Assembly (NCBI GenBank): GCA_945859605.1
Contig: OX243815.1
Span: 31,588,118 to 31,652,117, forward strand
Length of the DNA: 64,000 nucleotides
Direction: 5' to 3'
Source: Lumbricus rubellus
Lineage: Eukaryota; Annelida; Clitellata; Crassiclitellata; Lumbricidae
Shown here piece after piece: positions 1 to 13,640 of the stretch. The position numbers and the translations under genes are program-made. Under the pieces are notes generated by a model. It was not told where the DNA came from. It saw only the letters and a list, made by a program, of their open reading frames with translations, and ran no database searches. The stretch's first letter is position 1, and each line of letters begins with the position of its first letter.

Positions 1-2473
1 CAGTTTTTATCGGGTTTCTTCGTTTCCGAAAATTTTATGTGTTCTAAAATAAAGGCTTACCCCGCCTACCAGTAACATAGGTCCTGCCCTGTCAGTCGAT
101 TTTCTTGATGGGCCCATCGCAATAGGAGGGAGGATGCTGGGGATCGGTTCGGTTAATACGACCCAGCATATCATTCGGAAATATACCAATTTTTTCCCCG
201 CATGTGGGTCCCCTAAGTGTGGGGCCTCTGTTCGGCCGAACATGTTGAACATGCCTTAATCCGACTCTGTATCTGCCTCTGCAGTGGCAACCTCTGGACA
301 TAGGCCTACCGTAATTATTCACTCCACGCCTAAACAAAACTCTCTAGTCTCTAACGTTTAAGCTTAGAAGGACTTGCAGTAGAAATGAATAAACCTTACG
401 ATAAATGAAAAGTTGCTGGTTTCTAAAACAGATTTTAAGTAGCGCCTATACCTAGGTCTATGGATAAAAACCTAGTTCACTTTGTAGGCCAATGACATAG
501 GCTAAGTGGCAGACGAAGCAGTCTGCATTATACATGTATACGCTGAAGGATACATTTATTTGAAAGCCAAACGCTTCTCCAATCCTTGTAAGAGGGTTCA
601 ATACCTCTACAGGAATAATCAATTGTAGTACACAATGACGTGGAGCATGAATGAAATTAAATGGTTCTTAAACAGATTTTTGAAAAAAATAACAACCATC
701 CAAGTGTCCAACTTTTATTGTGTCCATTCCAGCAACTTCTGTCGTATACAGAAGACATTACATCAAATCTCATCAAAGGCCAACTGTAGCTATTGTATCG
801 CGCTTTGTTTAGCAACCCAAAATAAGAAGCATCTACATAGCATCTCTCAGTACAACGTTACATGTAACAAAGATTTCAGTCTTGCCACATGTGACACAGT
901 CTTCGGTCATTAGTATGCAGAGCGTCCTTATGTGCTGGAAGTGGTGCAGAATAGACTCTTATCACATGTGACACTACAATCAAATCCCTGTCACAAACGA
1001 TGACAAACTCAGAGCAGTTTGCATGCAGTGCACTTGGACAACAAAAGCTGCTGAATACGCACGCCTTTGTCAAACGAAAAAGCTTAAGAAATGAAAAACC
1101 GAAAAATATCCTCTGATATACAGAAATTCGAACACAGCCGCTTAGGAATTACTTGAAAAGATATTCGAAAAAGCAGATCGCGTTAGCACATGTAGCACCA
1201 TCAGAATCATCATCAACAGAAACCCAGACCTTCCCAACCAACCAATGCCGTATTACGTTCCCTGCTCCTTGAAAAACAGATCCATGAAAACGCAAGACAA
1301 AACAAAACAGAAGAATAAAACAACTCCAATCCCAACTCACAATTGATTTGTAGCACAAGCATATACACGCTCTCACAATTGATTTGTAGCACAAGCATGT
1401 ACACACACTCACACACAAAAATACCCTAACCTCCTCAGTCATTCACTGATGTTCAGCACACTGATTGAGGCACTGAGAACTGCCAATAGCATACTCGACA
1501 CCGAAGATATGTACCGGCATGCAATTTATATCTGCAGAATGTTCTGTGTATATATATATATTAACTGCATGTATAATTGTATATATATACATGTGCATGC
1601 AAAAAATACACAAAACATTGATGTATGCCCACATAAAAGCTTCTTTCAAACCTCTGCATGCATAGAAAGTGGCTTGCGTTACATGCAGATACAAACTTAC
1701 CTACTGAGATATGTAGGCCATTTCTGGAACATATCTTATAACAAAATATTAATACCAACATAGATTGTGTATATATAATATATATGCATATAAATATATA
1801 CATACACACACATAATTATATATATGTGTGTGTGTTTCTGTAAGTAAACACATACATATATATCAAACATAAATATAAATGTTACAGAATTATTAATTAA
1901 ATAAAATTCAAAATAGTCAGACAAAACAAGGACCAGAATTCAAAGCACAGACACGCTGAATCACAAAGAAAGCAACAAAATAAAGAGAACACAAAACAGA
2001 ATAAAATGAAAAACAATTTCATCAAAATAATTTATGAACGATAAAATTCTTTTAGCCCTAAAGCTAACGGACTAGACTAGAGAACAGCGGCTCTAGGTTG
2101 TGCAGGTTCTAATGATTTGTGAACCACAGACAAAAAAAATGAAAACTGAACACAATGAATGATAAACTACACGTGACGTTGCTGCTAATTGCGCCACCAT
2201 CACAGTCTTTGCAGAACCCCGTAAACCGATGAGTATGAACTACTAACTCAGTAAGTGTGACAATATTATGAAGTCTCGTCGCACATTATGACTGGACGAC
2301 GACTAAAACCTATAACACTAACTTCAACATGTGAAACAATTCGTAAACCAGCAAAATGACAATTTTATAAAGTTGTTCTGCAGCTAACACTGACTTTATA
2401 TTGTAATTTTGCATAACATGGAACAAGGCAAACAGTTGAAGTCACGAACGACTTTTCCGGTCAGTGACCTTCT
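1..2473. other. Left-edge non-coding region and CSDE1 3' flank
   Basis: No convincing gene is visible. The part nearest 2473 must contain the CSDE1 3'UTR (minus strand). No AATAAA-type signal is obvious close to the stop codon; the nearest clear one on the minus strand (TTTATT on plus) lies near 555. AT-rich stretches with short (TA)n and (TG)n runs occupy about 1545-1860. A direct repeat of about 30 bp (GATTTGTAGCACAAGCAT) occurs at 1343 and 1381. Confidence 0.5.
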
Positions 2474-2819
2474 TTATGTTGACGATGACGTGGGGGGAGA
2501 TGCCGACGACCTGGATTGTTTGAAGCCTTTCGTTCCGTCCGGTCCTCTCGGCTGACGAATAACTACGACCTTTGGACCCAAATCGTCTGCGGTGCTCTTC
2601 AAACGTGAAATCAAACGCTCTGGGCGCTGTCTCTCACTGTATCGTTTGTGCATAAAGAAAAATGCAATTGCTCACCAGATTCATAGATGAAAATTACAAT
2701 GCAAGTGATAAATTGTATAGAAGAAATCAATAAAATGGTCAGTTCTGACCAAGCATAAGAAAACCCTGGTCAAAGTCAGAAAATTAGAAACTGTTTTGAT
2801 CATGCACAGTATTATTGTT

Positions 2820-2856
<37 letters not shown>

Positions 2857-5800
2857 CTATTATTATTAATTAAATTTCTAATGTTTTCATGGTCACATCA
2901 ACAAATAAATCTGAGGTGCAGACAGTCAGCTGCCAGGAGAAGATGCATTTAGATATCTATGCGCTTGAAATCCATGTGAAATCACCAAGGGCTTGTTACT
3001 GACCTAACTCAGATTTGGCTGTAATTTTGAAAAAAAATAGTTGAAGGAAAGAAGTGAATTTGAGCTATGATGAGAGTTGCAGTCAAGTCAGACAGACAGA
3101 CAGAGGTGTGAATTGCACGCGAATCCATAACTGTTCTGCATCAAGGCTCCAGTAGGATATAAGAAGTTACTGCAGCAGTGATTGTAGGTAGGGAGGTGTT
3201 GTGATTGAATACTAGCTACGCACCCCATCCAGAGGGCGAATCAACTACCACACAGCAATCACACCCACCACACCACCATTTCCAACTGCCTGATCAACAG
3301 TCTCACCAACAGAATTTTGAAGAGACATGGCAAATGCATACACCATTAGTTATCACGAGAGAGACTTACCCGGTCTTGCGAACATTGAGGGCGGCAAATT
3401 TCCCCGTCGACTGTTTTCGGATGACCAAAAACTCGACCTCGTCCCCTGGTTGCAGATCAACCCCATCCTGAACCTCAGATTGATGAAAAGAGACTCTCTT
3501 GCCCTCTTCACCCTCAGACGTCACCACACCCGTCTGTCAACATACGAATAAGAATAAATGTTACTTGTTTCCAAATTCAGTTGACAGCAGTAGCTTAAAA
3601 CAAACATACTAGTTCAGTCTACCAAGCACGACCATAATTAAGGAGGGACAAATACACACACCAGATCCTTACTATAACATGCATCGCTATATTGTGAATT
3701 CTGATAAACACGGTCTTTGTAGCATTGGTTCTCAAAGCTTAATGATGCACACTTGCAATCTATGGACGAAAACTCAAATAGCACATGACATATCGTAGAG
3801 TTTCGACACATGTCTCTTCTTGTTGATCCCAAGCGTGTAGCTGATCAATTCACCATTTAGTGATCAACATTATATATATATGCAAGCAATTTCTCTGCCT
3901 GTGAAATCTTCAGGGTATAGCAAATTCATGCTGTCGTTAACCTATTACTGCTTTGAAATATACAGTAGCTCTACACTACAGTGCTCCATATCCATGTACA
4001 TGATTGTAAATTATCACTTTAGCATAATCTGAAGCTTGCCATAATGCAGTACTTCGCATGGATTCAAAATCCAGTGTAACAGAAAAGGTTGGGTGAATAA
4101 TAAAACAAGAGGCATAAGCAGACAATAAAGTCAGACAACAATCAGTCTCCTTCTGCCCAGCATGCAGTGTGGCAGTGCTAAGGCAATATTTTCGTACGCC
4201 CTGAACACAAAGGGCTAGACCTGACCAAAATTCATCTTATTGCCACCAGTTACCCAATTGATACCCAATCTAAACCCCTTCTCCAGTTACATTACAACCA
4301 TAACAACCACCTGTCTTCGTTGGCACTCACCTGTCCTTTCATCGATTCCACTTTTCCATGGATAAAAAGTCGAACTGGTGCCACACGTGTAGCTCGCTGT
4401 TTACCCGAACTCTTGACAACTGCGACCTGGAAGCGGACGACCTCGCCCTTCTGAGGAATATCCCGCTTATCCACAAGGCTCGTCACACCGTACGGATAAG
4501 TAACCTCTGCATTGCCAGACTCAGCGACCGATTTCTCTATCAGCTGGATGAGTCCACTGTATTCCACCTGGTCAGGATTCATAATGCGAATCGTTCGAAG
4601 GATTTTGCCTTCAAGGACACCCGGCTGCAACTCCTGCGGCAAAATATTTTATACAATAATTAAACATGTCACACCAGTAAATTCATGTGCCCTTTAACTC
4701 CTGCCATTGAGTGAAGATAAAGCAGAGAACATGCAAGATACCACATGGAAAGTATATCCACAAATAGTTTCAGGTACATTAAAAATATGTTAAATGTTCA
4801 TCACTTTAATTTGCTTTATAAGTCAACTATTAAACTAACAGACAAAGCATTAATTAGTCAGATGGATTATTGTTCAACCAAATACAATCTCTCTCAGAAA
4901 GCATTCACAAATGGTTGTGAAGGTGAAACCATACAGATCTGTTTCTACGTCACCAAAAGACCACAACACACAAGATGTCTAATGTGAAATGATGATAATA
5001 ACCTCAGGTGTCACTGTGCCTTTCGACAGTTTGCGAATGTTTTCTGCGCTGACTTTTGCTGTTTTATGTGAAAGACTGAACTCCACTTCGTCTCCAAGAT
5101 CCAGTTCAGCAGCATTTCCTTCCACATTGCTGCAAAACAAATCTTCTCTTAAAACGTTGTACATACTAAACAGCTCCTTCAAAAACCATTGCATAAAAAA
5201 ATTACACAAGCACATTAGGGCATCATAGACACTGGAGCGCCTCTGAACGGTTCACCCTAATAGAGGCACTTTATAAATGCTTTTATACAATACAATACAT
5301 TAACTTCATGAAAAAAACAAATTATGTATCACACGACCGACAAATGATCAGTTTAAAATTGATTACAGTATTCAGTCACAGTGTCTTATAGGAAAGCAAC
5401 AAAATATTCTAAGGCTAATAGAGAATTATATCCAAAAGAATTGGAATAAAGCTACGAAAAATTGGCCGACCTGAACTGGAAGAAGACTTCTTTCTCATGA
5501 TCGGCCATCTCGATGAAGCCACAATTCTCCTTCAGGATAGCTACAAAGCCTTGCTCCTTACTGACTGGCTCTTTGACAGCAGCCACTTCTTGAACACTTC
5601 GCTCTCTTAAGATGCCTTGTTCTCGAACGGCTGATTCTTTAACGACTGGCTGTTGTGTGGCCAAGATGCGCACATTGGCGGCGGTCTTGGTATTGTTCTT
5701 GCGACACTCACAGATCTGAAACTCCACCTGAGAAATATCCAGTAACAGTATTGTGCAATTGTAACATACTTAAGCTTTCTTTTTGCTATAATAGTTTTTC

Positions 5801-8800
5801 ATCCAAGAAAATGCATAGATCTTCAGTTTAAATCATTGTGTAATCCATCCGTTATAATCTGCTTCAAAGGCAGTGCAGTAGTGTTATACAAATGCACGAT
5901 TACAATACAACAATAAATAGACCTAAATTACATAAGTCTTGCGAGTGCCATAGGTGCAAAACTGGTGTAGAACTGTGCTCACCTGATCTCCATACTTTGG
6001 ACAGTAACCATCAGTCAGTGCCTTTGCTGAGTAGGGTATGGTTTGTTTTGTTCCACTGACATCATACATAATTATTCCAATATCAGAATCGACTGCTTTG
6101 CCTAAAACAACAAATAATAAATTTATCATCCATTGCAAAATTTAACCATTAAACACATTTTATGTGACGAGCATTTCGAAAGACTGCAGTCAACAAATCA
6201 TTGTTTTAATGACAACAGCAGCAAAGACCACCTTGATCGAAGAACCAATCTGACAAAAAATATGCAAAATATTATCTGCAATCTTCACCAAATCTTCAGA
6301 AGAGACCACAGTAACCTGCAATTTGTAACTGCACATTTAAATAGAAACTCATTGAGAAATTAACAAGAGGTGCTCCCAACAGGATGTTACAAGACCATAT
6401 AATCAGAGAAAGAAAGCGGTTGTAGAACGAGGGGCTGACCACACACAGCAAAGCGCCAATGTTGCAAAGTAAGTGGTAGAAAAGCCAAGCTCTTCACCGT
6501 TGTGATCCAACTTTAAATACCAAACCTGCCATGTAAAATCGTTGATTACACATGCATAACATAGGAGACCTGAGCATAACTTTGCAGGCCTCTGCCATCA
6601 AAATGGCTGCTTCCAGAAACCAAGAACACAATAATAAAATATATAGTAACTCAAGATTTGCTGCAATAATGAAAGACAACAACCTCCAGTCTTTGGACTT
6701 AATGCCTCCTTTTCCACGGTGCCAGTAAACTTCTCTGGCAAGCACTGCTCCACAGCTATTGTCCCTTTCGGCAAGACCTTGATCCGAATTGCCACCATTC
6801 GATTTTGGTTAGTTGGATCCTAAACCAATACAAGAAAACAAAAAGTTCCTGCTTACTGAAGTTCACTGCACTGATGTTTTTATAATGCACAAGCATCAGT
6901 TTATGTTGGTCCTTCTTGTTGGAATCGCCTCCCTCACAAGCTACGTCTTGAGCTCCTTGGTCTCTCTCTTCCTCTGTTTCGTAAACGCCTGAAGACTATA
7001 CTATTTGATAGTGGGAGCGTTAACTTGGGTCGGGAGCGCTACTGAATCTGTGAGCGGCGCTTTATAAGTGTTCAATTACAATTACAAAGTTTAAAAACAT
7101 TAAATGCATGATGAAATCCTGAACACAAAACTTAAATATCTTCAGTCAAGCTTACCACATCTATTTAACATACATACACTCGTGAACTCAAGCACATATA
7201 GATCAACATATAATAGACGGTCATTTACCAAAGGTGACAGAACCAGAACATTCGACTTTTAAAACTAAGAATTTAGCATTTTCTAAGAGCTGCATATCAG
7301 TATCCATCACCAGTTGAGCTCAGAGATCTACCCTATCTTCCTATTCAATCTTTTCTCACACAACTTTCCCCTGTTCTGTGGCATGTGCATTGCCTTATAT
7401 TAAGGCTTATAATATGTGGCAACATAGTATACAATTGAGCAAAGTTTAACAAAAGATTTAAACTCTCCGACACTGTTTAGCCTGGCTTAACTCTTACCTG
7501 CACAGTGGTAAACTCTACTTCATCCTGAAGCTGTGGCTCATCCTGATTTAATATCTCACTGTAATGAAAGAACATCCTCGCATCTCGGTCCAAACATCGA
7601 ATAAAACCAAACGCATCTTTCAGTGTTGTCACAAAACCCTGTAAAACAATGCAAGAGGGAAAATGAGGTCACACGGTCTGAAAGTGATAAAAAGAAAAAA
7701 ATTATATTATGCATCACTGACAACAGTACTCAGTTACCAAGCAACATATAAACTGCAAAAGACAAATGATAGATACAGAGATGGAAGCAAACGAAGCAGA
7801 CGGAATATATTGGGAAAAAATAGTTCTAGACGACAAATGCATTAAGTAATGACAAAAACAGAGATTTAGTAGAAGCAGGTTGTCACAATGTCACATGGTT
7901 GAAATACTCTCGTCTCTCAAAAAAACAGATGGCCAACAAATCATCATTTGAAAAAAAAGCAAGTGTCCCAGCAGCGTACCCTTTCTCGTTTCTCTCCGCT
8001 GACTGTGAATGTAACATCGACCAGACAGATGTTGGTCGCTCGCTGTAGCTTATCCCTGCGATCGGTTGCTATGTAGAACTCCACTATGTCCCCGACCTGA
8101 AGAGTGTAATCACCCAGCTGATCTCTGTCCCCATATGGTATCTCGATTGAACTGCAACATCAAATCCAGACGACATCATGAACAAACCAATAAAAACATA
8201 CACTGCAAGTTTTTGTGTTTCATTTGGCTAAATATCATTTTATTACATTACATAGAAGCCTGTATGCAAAGTCCATAGAAGTATGATCCTAGTGGGTCAA
8301 AGATTCAAATGGATGAGGTATATATTATTGCATACAAAATTACCACAGAAATCCAGCACAGCACACCATTTAGGTAGGGCAGTGCTAAAAAACAAGCAAA
8401 CAAGCATGTCGAATAGTTTTTAGTGCAAAGTTCTGACATATTTGACGAGTTTAACAATTACAATTCTATCCTTGCAGGTCGTCTGCCAAAGTGTCAGCTT
8501 CAGTCTATATTGGTCAATCAACCGTACATATCAGATTAAATGAGGGTCATGCTCCACAGCCTTCTCATTAAGGCGAGAATAAAGTCCAGGAAAATACTCC
8601 TTGGCTGAGCTTCATTGGCCAACCACAACCACTTCAAGGAACTTCATATGCTCTAGTGTCAAGTCAAACATGCCAAAGATCATTGCATTCTGCTCATGGA
8701 TATATGCAGTTATGCACGTTATTTTGCCTCAATATTAGAGCCTTGTGAGCATCTAAAAAATTGTCTTGGTACATTACATTAAAATTTGCAAGTGGTCTTA

Positions 8801-10896
8801 GCACATTTTTTTTAATATAAGTTAACCCTTTAATGCCGGAGGATATAGGATTTCCCATACATTTTACTACCTTCTTGGCATCAAAGGGTTAAGCATGCAT
8901 GCAACACCTTTATGAAGTCTTGATACATGCATGATGCATTACATACACAAGCTGAATAGAGCGAAGATGAGCTCAGTTTTACCCTTTCAGAGTTTCATAG
9001 ACAATTCGTCCTGCAAGCGGGTCGCTCTGCATCCGACCATGAACTGACTTCAGTGTTTTGAGGATTTTGCCGCGTTTGCGTTCCAGTCCAACGTCCTCAA
9101 AAACAACGGTTCCTTCTGGCAGTTGCTGGATGTTGACTGCAACTTCCTTGTTCTAAACAAGAATTCAAAACATCAAAACATCAACTCAAGAACTGGAATT
9201 TAATACAACACAGTGCTAAACAATCGCATACCTTTAAAAATCGCAATTAGTGCCATTTCGACAAAAGTAGTCTCCCCACCACAATATTAACTTATTGAAT
9301 TTAAAAAAAATTTACTCAATCATTTGGTATAAATAAACAAGATAAACACATTGAAACTCACATTTCGAATCTGTATGTTAAATTCGACATCATCTCCGAG
9401 ATTCAGGGCTTCTATGTCTCCCTGAAACTCACTGAAGTGAAAGAAGATCTCTTTAACAACGTCCGCTCTTTCAATGAAGCCATAATTGTCCTTCAGCGAA
9501 CAGACAACACCTTGAAACAGATCCGATGACGTCGGCCGAATCTTCCGCACCTGACGTGCTCGTATATTACCATTTCTACACGCAAAAAAACATGCAAAGA
9601 TACAACAGACACGTAGGATCAATACAGTCGTGCAGCAACTCACACGATCACATCATTTTTACTGTACAGTTAAATATCTGTTATATATTCAACTATATAT
9701 AAAACAAAATCACTAAATGCTTTTTTACAGTTTGGAAAAAATATTATCCAAAACTACTAAAACTTATGCAAATCTTCACACTGAATTACAATGATGAGCA
9801 TTCAAAGGACGTAAACACAAAGAGCTCAAAGACTTTAATTATTACACTGGCTGCAAAGTGCATTTATGACCCCGTGTAGATATGTTGAAAGCAACACTAC
9901 AAGAATAATGAACTAGGATACGAAACACGAAAGTTGACGATAGAAGAAATTTTCAAAGACTAAATGACGCATAAAAAACTTAAACGAACCTCTCATCGGT
10001 TGATATGTAAAATTCGACAGTGTCCCCTGCCTGGATCTTCTGTCCTCCTTCAATGTCTTCGAGAGCAAATGGAAGGAAGAACGTCTCTCCACTCTGCTCA
10101 TAGGTCACCCTTCCCATGCCATCCAGCAGGCTTGGTGCCTCACCTTCACTCTGAAATTATCATTCAACAAGCAAGGTAAGTGGCCAATTAATTAGACAAC
10201 ACACCTCAATTATTAATCATCATGAAATAATTATTAATTAGTAAATTCTGTAGCAGCAATGCGCCAACCGATGCACATCAAAATGAAGCCGCAATCAGGT
10301 TAACATCCGGAATATCACTGATGCAATTATCTCTACTGCAAATTGACGCCCAAAACAATGAACTCTGTCCACCACAGATTGATAACTTGCTCATGGTAAT
10401 ATGCGGCAGCTTGCAGTGGATTCAAGTGTTCATAATAGGCACATCTGCTTCTTTTAGAGATGTTAAGGAAGAAAATAACAATGAAGACCAACAACATTAA
10501 AATACAGTTCAATTTTTTTTTACCTTGATCATTGATCAATCACAAAGCAAGGGTTAGAATGACTAAAATAATAAAGTATCTTACTCCTCTGTTTTTCGAT
10601 GCCTTGGCCTCCGCCAGTACCGTTCCTGTTACAGTCTTCTCACTGATTATTTCATAAGTAACAAGGCTTCCATTTGGCACTCTCAAAATTGAAACCGCAA
10701 TTGGTTTTCCAGTCCGACGATCAGACGATTGCTGGAACTCGACCAGGTCTTCAGTTGAAAAACATGTAAGAAAATCAAACTTCATAAATTAGTTACTTGT
10801 GGTCTACCACAGACGCTTAAATTATAGAATGGAAAATTCAGCGGAAATTTCGAAACAATCCCCTAGATCCTGGTTATTTGCAGTCTGCAAGTCATC

Positions 10897-10944
<48 letters not shown>

Positions 10945-13396
10945 AATATACCTGGTATCCACCTAATTCCATGAGACTGCTACACCAAACAATGCTCATC
11001 TGTGGGATCTTACAAATCATAACAAGAGACAACACATGAAGATTTAAGAGTATGTATAGAATACATACTCATGACAGAATGACAAGCCTTGATGTCATAC
11101 ATATTAATAGATTTTTCATCAACATAGTATTAACACGTTGACCGCCTACTATGAGTTAAGTCGTAGTACAGCCAGTCATTTAACATGGCGTGTAGGCGGT
11201 CAATGTGTTAACTAGTGATTCACAAAGGGACGTTTTTTTTCAGCACTAGCAACAGTTTCTATCACTACAGCTCTCTATCCTAATATCATAATTTTGCTTC
11301 TGCCCCTATTCTCTATAGCTTTCTATCATCACATGTCTGGCTGCCAAACTGTCTTGTCTGTCTCTTTTCATATATACTAAAGTTGACAGCTATATAATAT
11401 CATGCATGCAAATGATTATGAAAAACATATTTTTCATACCGCCAACTTTAAGACTATCTGCATCACTCGCAACTTCACTGAAGTGAAAAAAGAGTCGGCC
11501 TTGTCTGTTGGCACACTGTAGAAATCCGTAGCTAGACTGAAAGAAAGACGACACAAAACCAATTGATAATTAATAAAAGTCACAGTTCTTACATGAACCA
11601 CTGTGAGTTCATAAATCTTGAGTGACGCTTGTATGAAACTGCCATGAAATTGGGCTATCCCAGAATAAAATTAGTGCTGAAAAGAAATAGAACAGGTGAA
11701 AGCATTGCAATTTATAACTTTTACTGTGTCAGGTCTAATTTAAATGGTATCATCTGATGGTACACCAACAACAAGCCATAACTTATCAGCCGAGGATGAC
11801 ACGTCAAAGCAGGGAATAGAGAATTGCCAACTCTTAGCACAGTATTAGTGCTGAAAAAAATGCTGAGTTTGGCTTGAAAACTTAAAGTCACAAACTGTGC
11901 AGTGAAGTCTGTTACCAACTTGCAAAATTTAATGAGGCAACAAAAGCAAAGTTAATTCATTTGGTTTTTAATGTACACAAGATTGACGAGGAATATTATT
12001 AATTTTTAACAATATAAGATCTCATTGCCTATTGTCACTGACTTTTCAAATAAAGTAATAAGTTTCAGCAGAAATTCTTTACAATTCAGTATATTTCAAT
12101 GTTTAATCACATTGATCAGTATCAGTACATGAAACCTTCTCATTTTTCAAGTAATAATACGCATATATTGTTACAAATTACGTGGGAAATTACCAGATGT
12201 TGCCATAGACAAATATAGCAGTTTGAATCACTACAAGTTTTATAATAAAATGCACACAGTATATAGCATGGAATATTATCCAGTTTTGTAGTCAGCACAA
12301 TTTCCACAAGGGCAGTTTGTGACATTTCACAAGCATATACTATACATTGTGGTCACAAATTGTTTGCAATGACCTTCAAAATCCACATACACACAAAACT
12401 ACACTGGCTTACATTACACACAGGCATGCTATTTAGAGTGAATGGCAACTGTAAAAGTCTGCTCACCAACAGCTTTTCAACAACACCCAGTTCTCTACTG
12501 ATTGATAGCCTCGTGTTGTTGTTGGTTGACGAATTGCCCTGTGCTGAACTTTTGCCAGTAGAAGTCTCAGAAGGAGAGCGCTGGAAAGCCAGAATTGCCG
12601 GATCCTTCACGGGCGACTGTTCATTCTAAGAAACACACTTCATATGTACTCAACTACGCATGCATCAAGACACCCAATAATCATAGACCATTTACTTCAC
12701 AAAAGTGCTGCATGAATATTATCTCACTAGTCAAAATAAGTTTGTTTTCAGAAAGTTTGAGTCAAATACAGCAGTATATATGACATGTGCACATTGTGCA
12801 GCTGACTGGCTTCCCAGCATTTAAGAGCGTTAATGCTCTGGCCTTGGCTGGCTCTTTTCTTCATAATATTTTATGTCTCCAAGATGAAAGCCCTGGGTGT
12901 AGCCTTTCCAGCAACACTGTATCATAATCTCACTATCATTGATAGTACTTTAATAGTAATTTCATATAAAAATTAACAATAATAATAATCAAATATTTTA
13001 TATAAAATATTTCATTACATTGACACATATTGCAATATATAAAACACTGCATTACTAATATAGTAAAAGATGTCTCAGATATCAAAAGAAACATCATCAA
13101 ATGACAATTACAAAATATAGCACAAATTGCTTACTTTTACATCATCATGAAAAAGGTATCCTGCATGGTTGAGTGTTTCAGTACTATTCATAAATCTACC
13201 TATCAAATTATAACATATCCTAGCATTTCTGTAATGTTAAGTCAATAATAGACGTCCATCACTATAACTTTGGAAGTCAAATTCTAGTCATTCAATTAAC
13301 AACATTACGAGGATACCACTTAAAGAAAGCCACAATAACACATTGATCAGTTCTGCATAACAAAATTACCTTCCATGAAACTTTCACCGCACTCAT
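2474..13396 (-). CDS. CSDE1: CSDE1/UNR orthologue, cold-shock-domain RNA-binding protein, 16 coding exons
   Basis: CSDE1 binds mRNA in the cytoplasm and controls translation and stability. Coding exons in transcript order: 13396-13370, 12625-12467, 11536-11440, 10748-10585, 10150-9990, 9575-9362, 9152-8983, 8151-7980, 7638-7498, 6819-6684, 6101-5983, 5727-5471, 5129-5003, 4633-4331, 3533-3370, 2636-2474. Every junction is GT..AG, phases agree throughout, and the sum is 858 codons including TAA (human protein about 798 aa). Canonical cold shock domains show YGF and FFH at residues ~54-110, ~219-280 (NYGFIERADVVKEIFFHFSE) and ~389-455 (FGFIRC, MFFHYSE). The domain at ~577-645 has CGFIE with FFQ in place of FFH, and the last (~743-800) has lost the aromatic motifs. 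The C-terminus carries the family's SUZ-C-like motif KVVVIRQPRGPD (826-837). The start MSAVKVSWK was chosen because an in-frame TGA lies upstream and A is at -3. The donor of exon 10 (GTTGTT) is weak. Orthology is firm; the 5'UTR structure is not. Confidence 0.95.
5215..5285. repeat. LINE/SINE 3'-tail fragment
   Basis: The sequence GAGCGCCTCTGAACGG followed by AGAGGCACTTTATAAATGC matches the GCGCC-TCTGAG...GCGCTATA tail found at the ends of the LINE and SINE copies elsewhere in the window. It lies in the CSDE1 intron between exons 12 and 13. Confidence 0.4.
6890..7085 (+). mobile_element. 3' end of a CR1/L2-like LINE in CSDE1 intron 10
   Basis: The plus strand encodes a typical non-LTR reverse transcriptase C-terminus: VGPSCWN, then LRLELL, FRKRLKT and VNLGRER, ending in a stop. 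It is followed by a GGCGCTTTATAAGT tail, the 3'UTR type shared with other elements in this window. It is heavily 5'-truncated and opposite in strand to the host gene. It lies in the intron between CSDE1 exons 9 (7498) and 10 (6819). Confidence 0.75.
8822..8892. mobile_element. TTAA-bounded palindromic mini-element (piggyBac-type MITE), copy 1
   Basis: The 71-bp unit is bounded by TTAA on both sides. The left end reads TTAACCCTTTAATGCC; the right end, read on the other strand, is TTAACCCTTTGATGCC. TTAA target sites and CCCTTTG-like ends are typical of piggyBac derivatives. It lies in a CSDE1 intron. Confidence 0.65.
10899..10935. repeat. (TA)n microsatellite
   Basis: An uninterrupted TA dinucleotide run in a CSDE1 intron, flanked by CATATACATA. 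Confidence 0.9.
11130..11211. mobile_element. TTAA-bounded palindromic mini-element, copy 2
   Basis: The left end is TTAACACGTTGACCGCCTA. The right end, reverse-complemented, is TTAACACATTGACCGCCTAC. The unit is 82 bp with intact TTAA at both sides and lies in a CSDE1 intron. It is a close relative of the copy at 17307. Confidence 0.65.
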
Positions 13397-13640
13397 GTTT
13401 CCTAATTGTTTGTTGACTTGCTTAAGGTTGATTGAAGTACACTTAGTAGTTAGATTTTTAAAAGCTTCTTGTTCGAAAATTTGTTCCAAATCCCAGTGAG
13501 CCACGACCTTCTCGTAAGCTCACTCTCCAGCTCTCACTAATCACACACACACCTCCTCCCTCGACTGCAGTGCTGCTTCTCTGATGGTACACCTCTCTTT
13601 TTGCTGGGTTTATCGTTCCTCGGTTTGCCTAAATTACCAA
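13397..13640 (-). promoter_or_regulatory. Probable CSDE1 5'UTR and proximal promoter
   Basis: Upstream of the CSDE1 ATG the first exon continues without a convincing acceptor. An in-frame TGA lies just above the open stretch, so translation should begin at 13396. The stretch 13500-13640 is less AT-rich and on the minus strand reads purine-rich with GTGTGTGTG. No TATA box is evident. The transcription start is unplaced, and non-coding 5' exons further upstream (to about 15.8 kb) cannot be excluded. Confidence 0.35.

Noticed and set aside
61..252. Minus-strand open frame starting MFNMFGRTEAPHLG with a GTAAGC donor after 64 codons
   Set aside because: It has an upstream in-frame stop and a donor, but no recognised family and no further exon within the window; chance cannot be excluded.
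3205..3551. Plus-strand open frames opposite CSDE1 exon 15
   Set aside because: They are shadows of the real minus-strand exon (DEVEF domain) and have no similarity of their own.
2474..13396. Conserved NRAS-CSDE1 linkage known in vertebrates
   Set aside because: No Ras-like exon was found on either side of CSDE1 in this window; the neighbour here is the rhomboid array.
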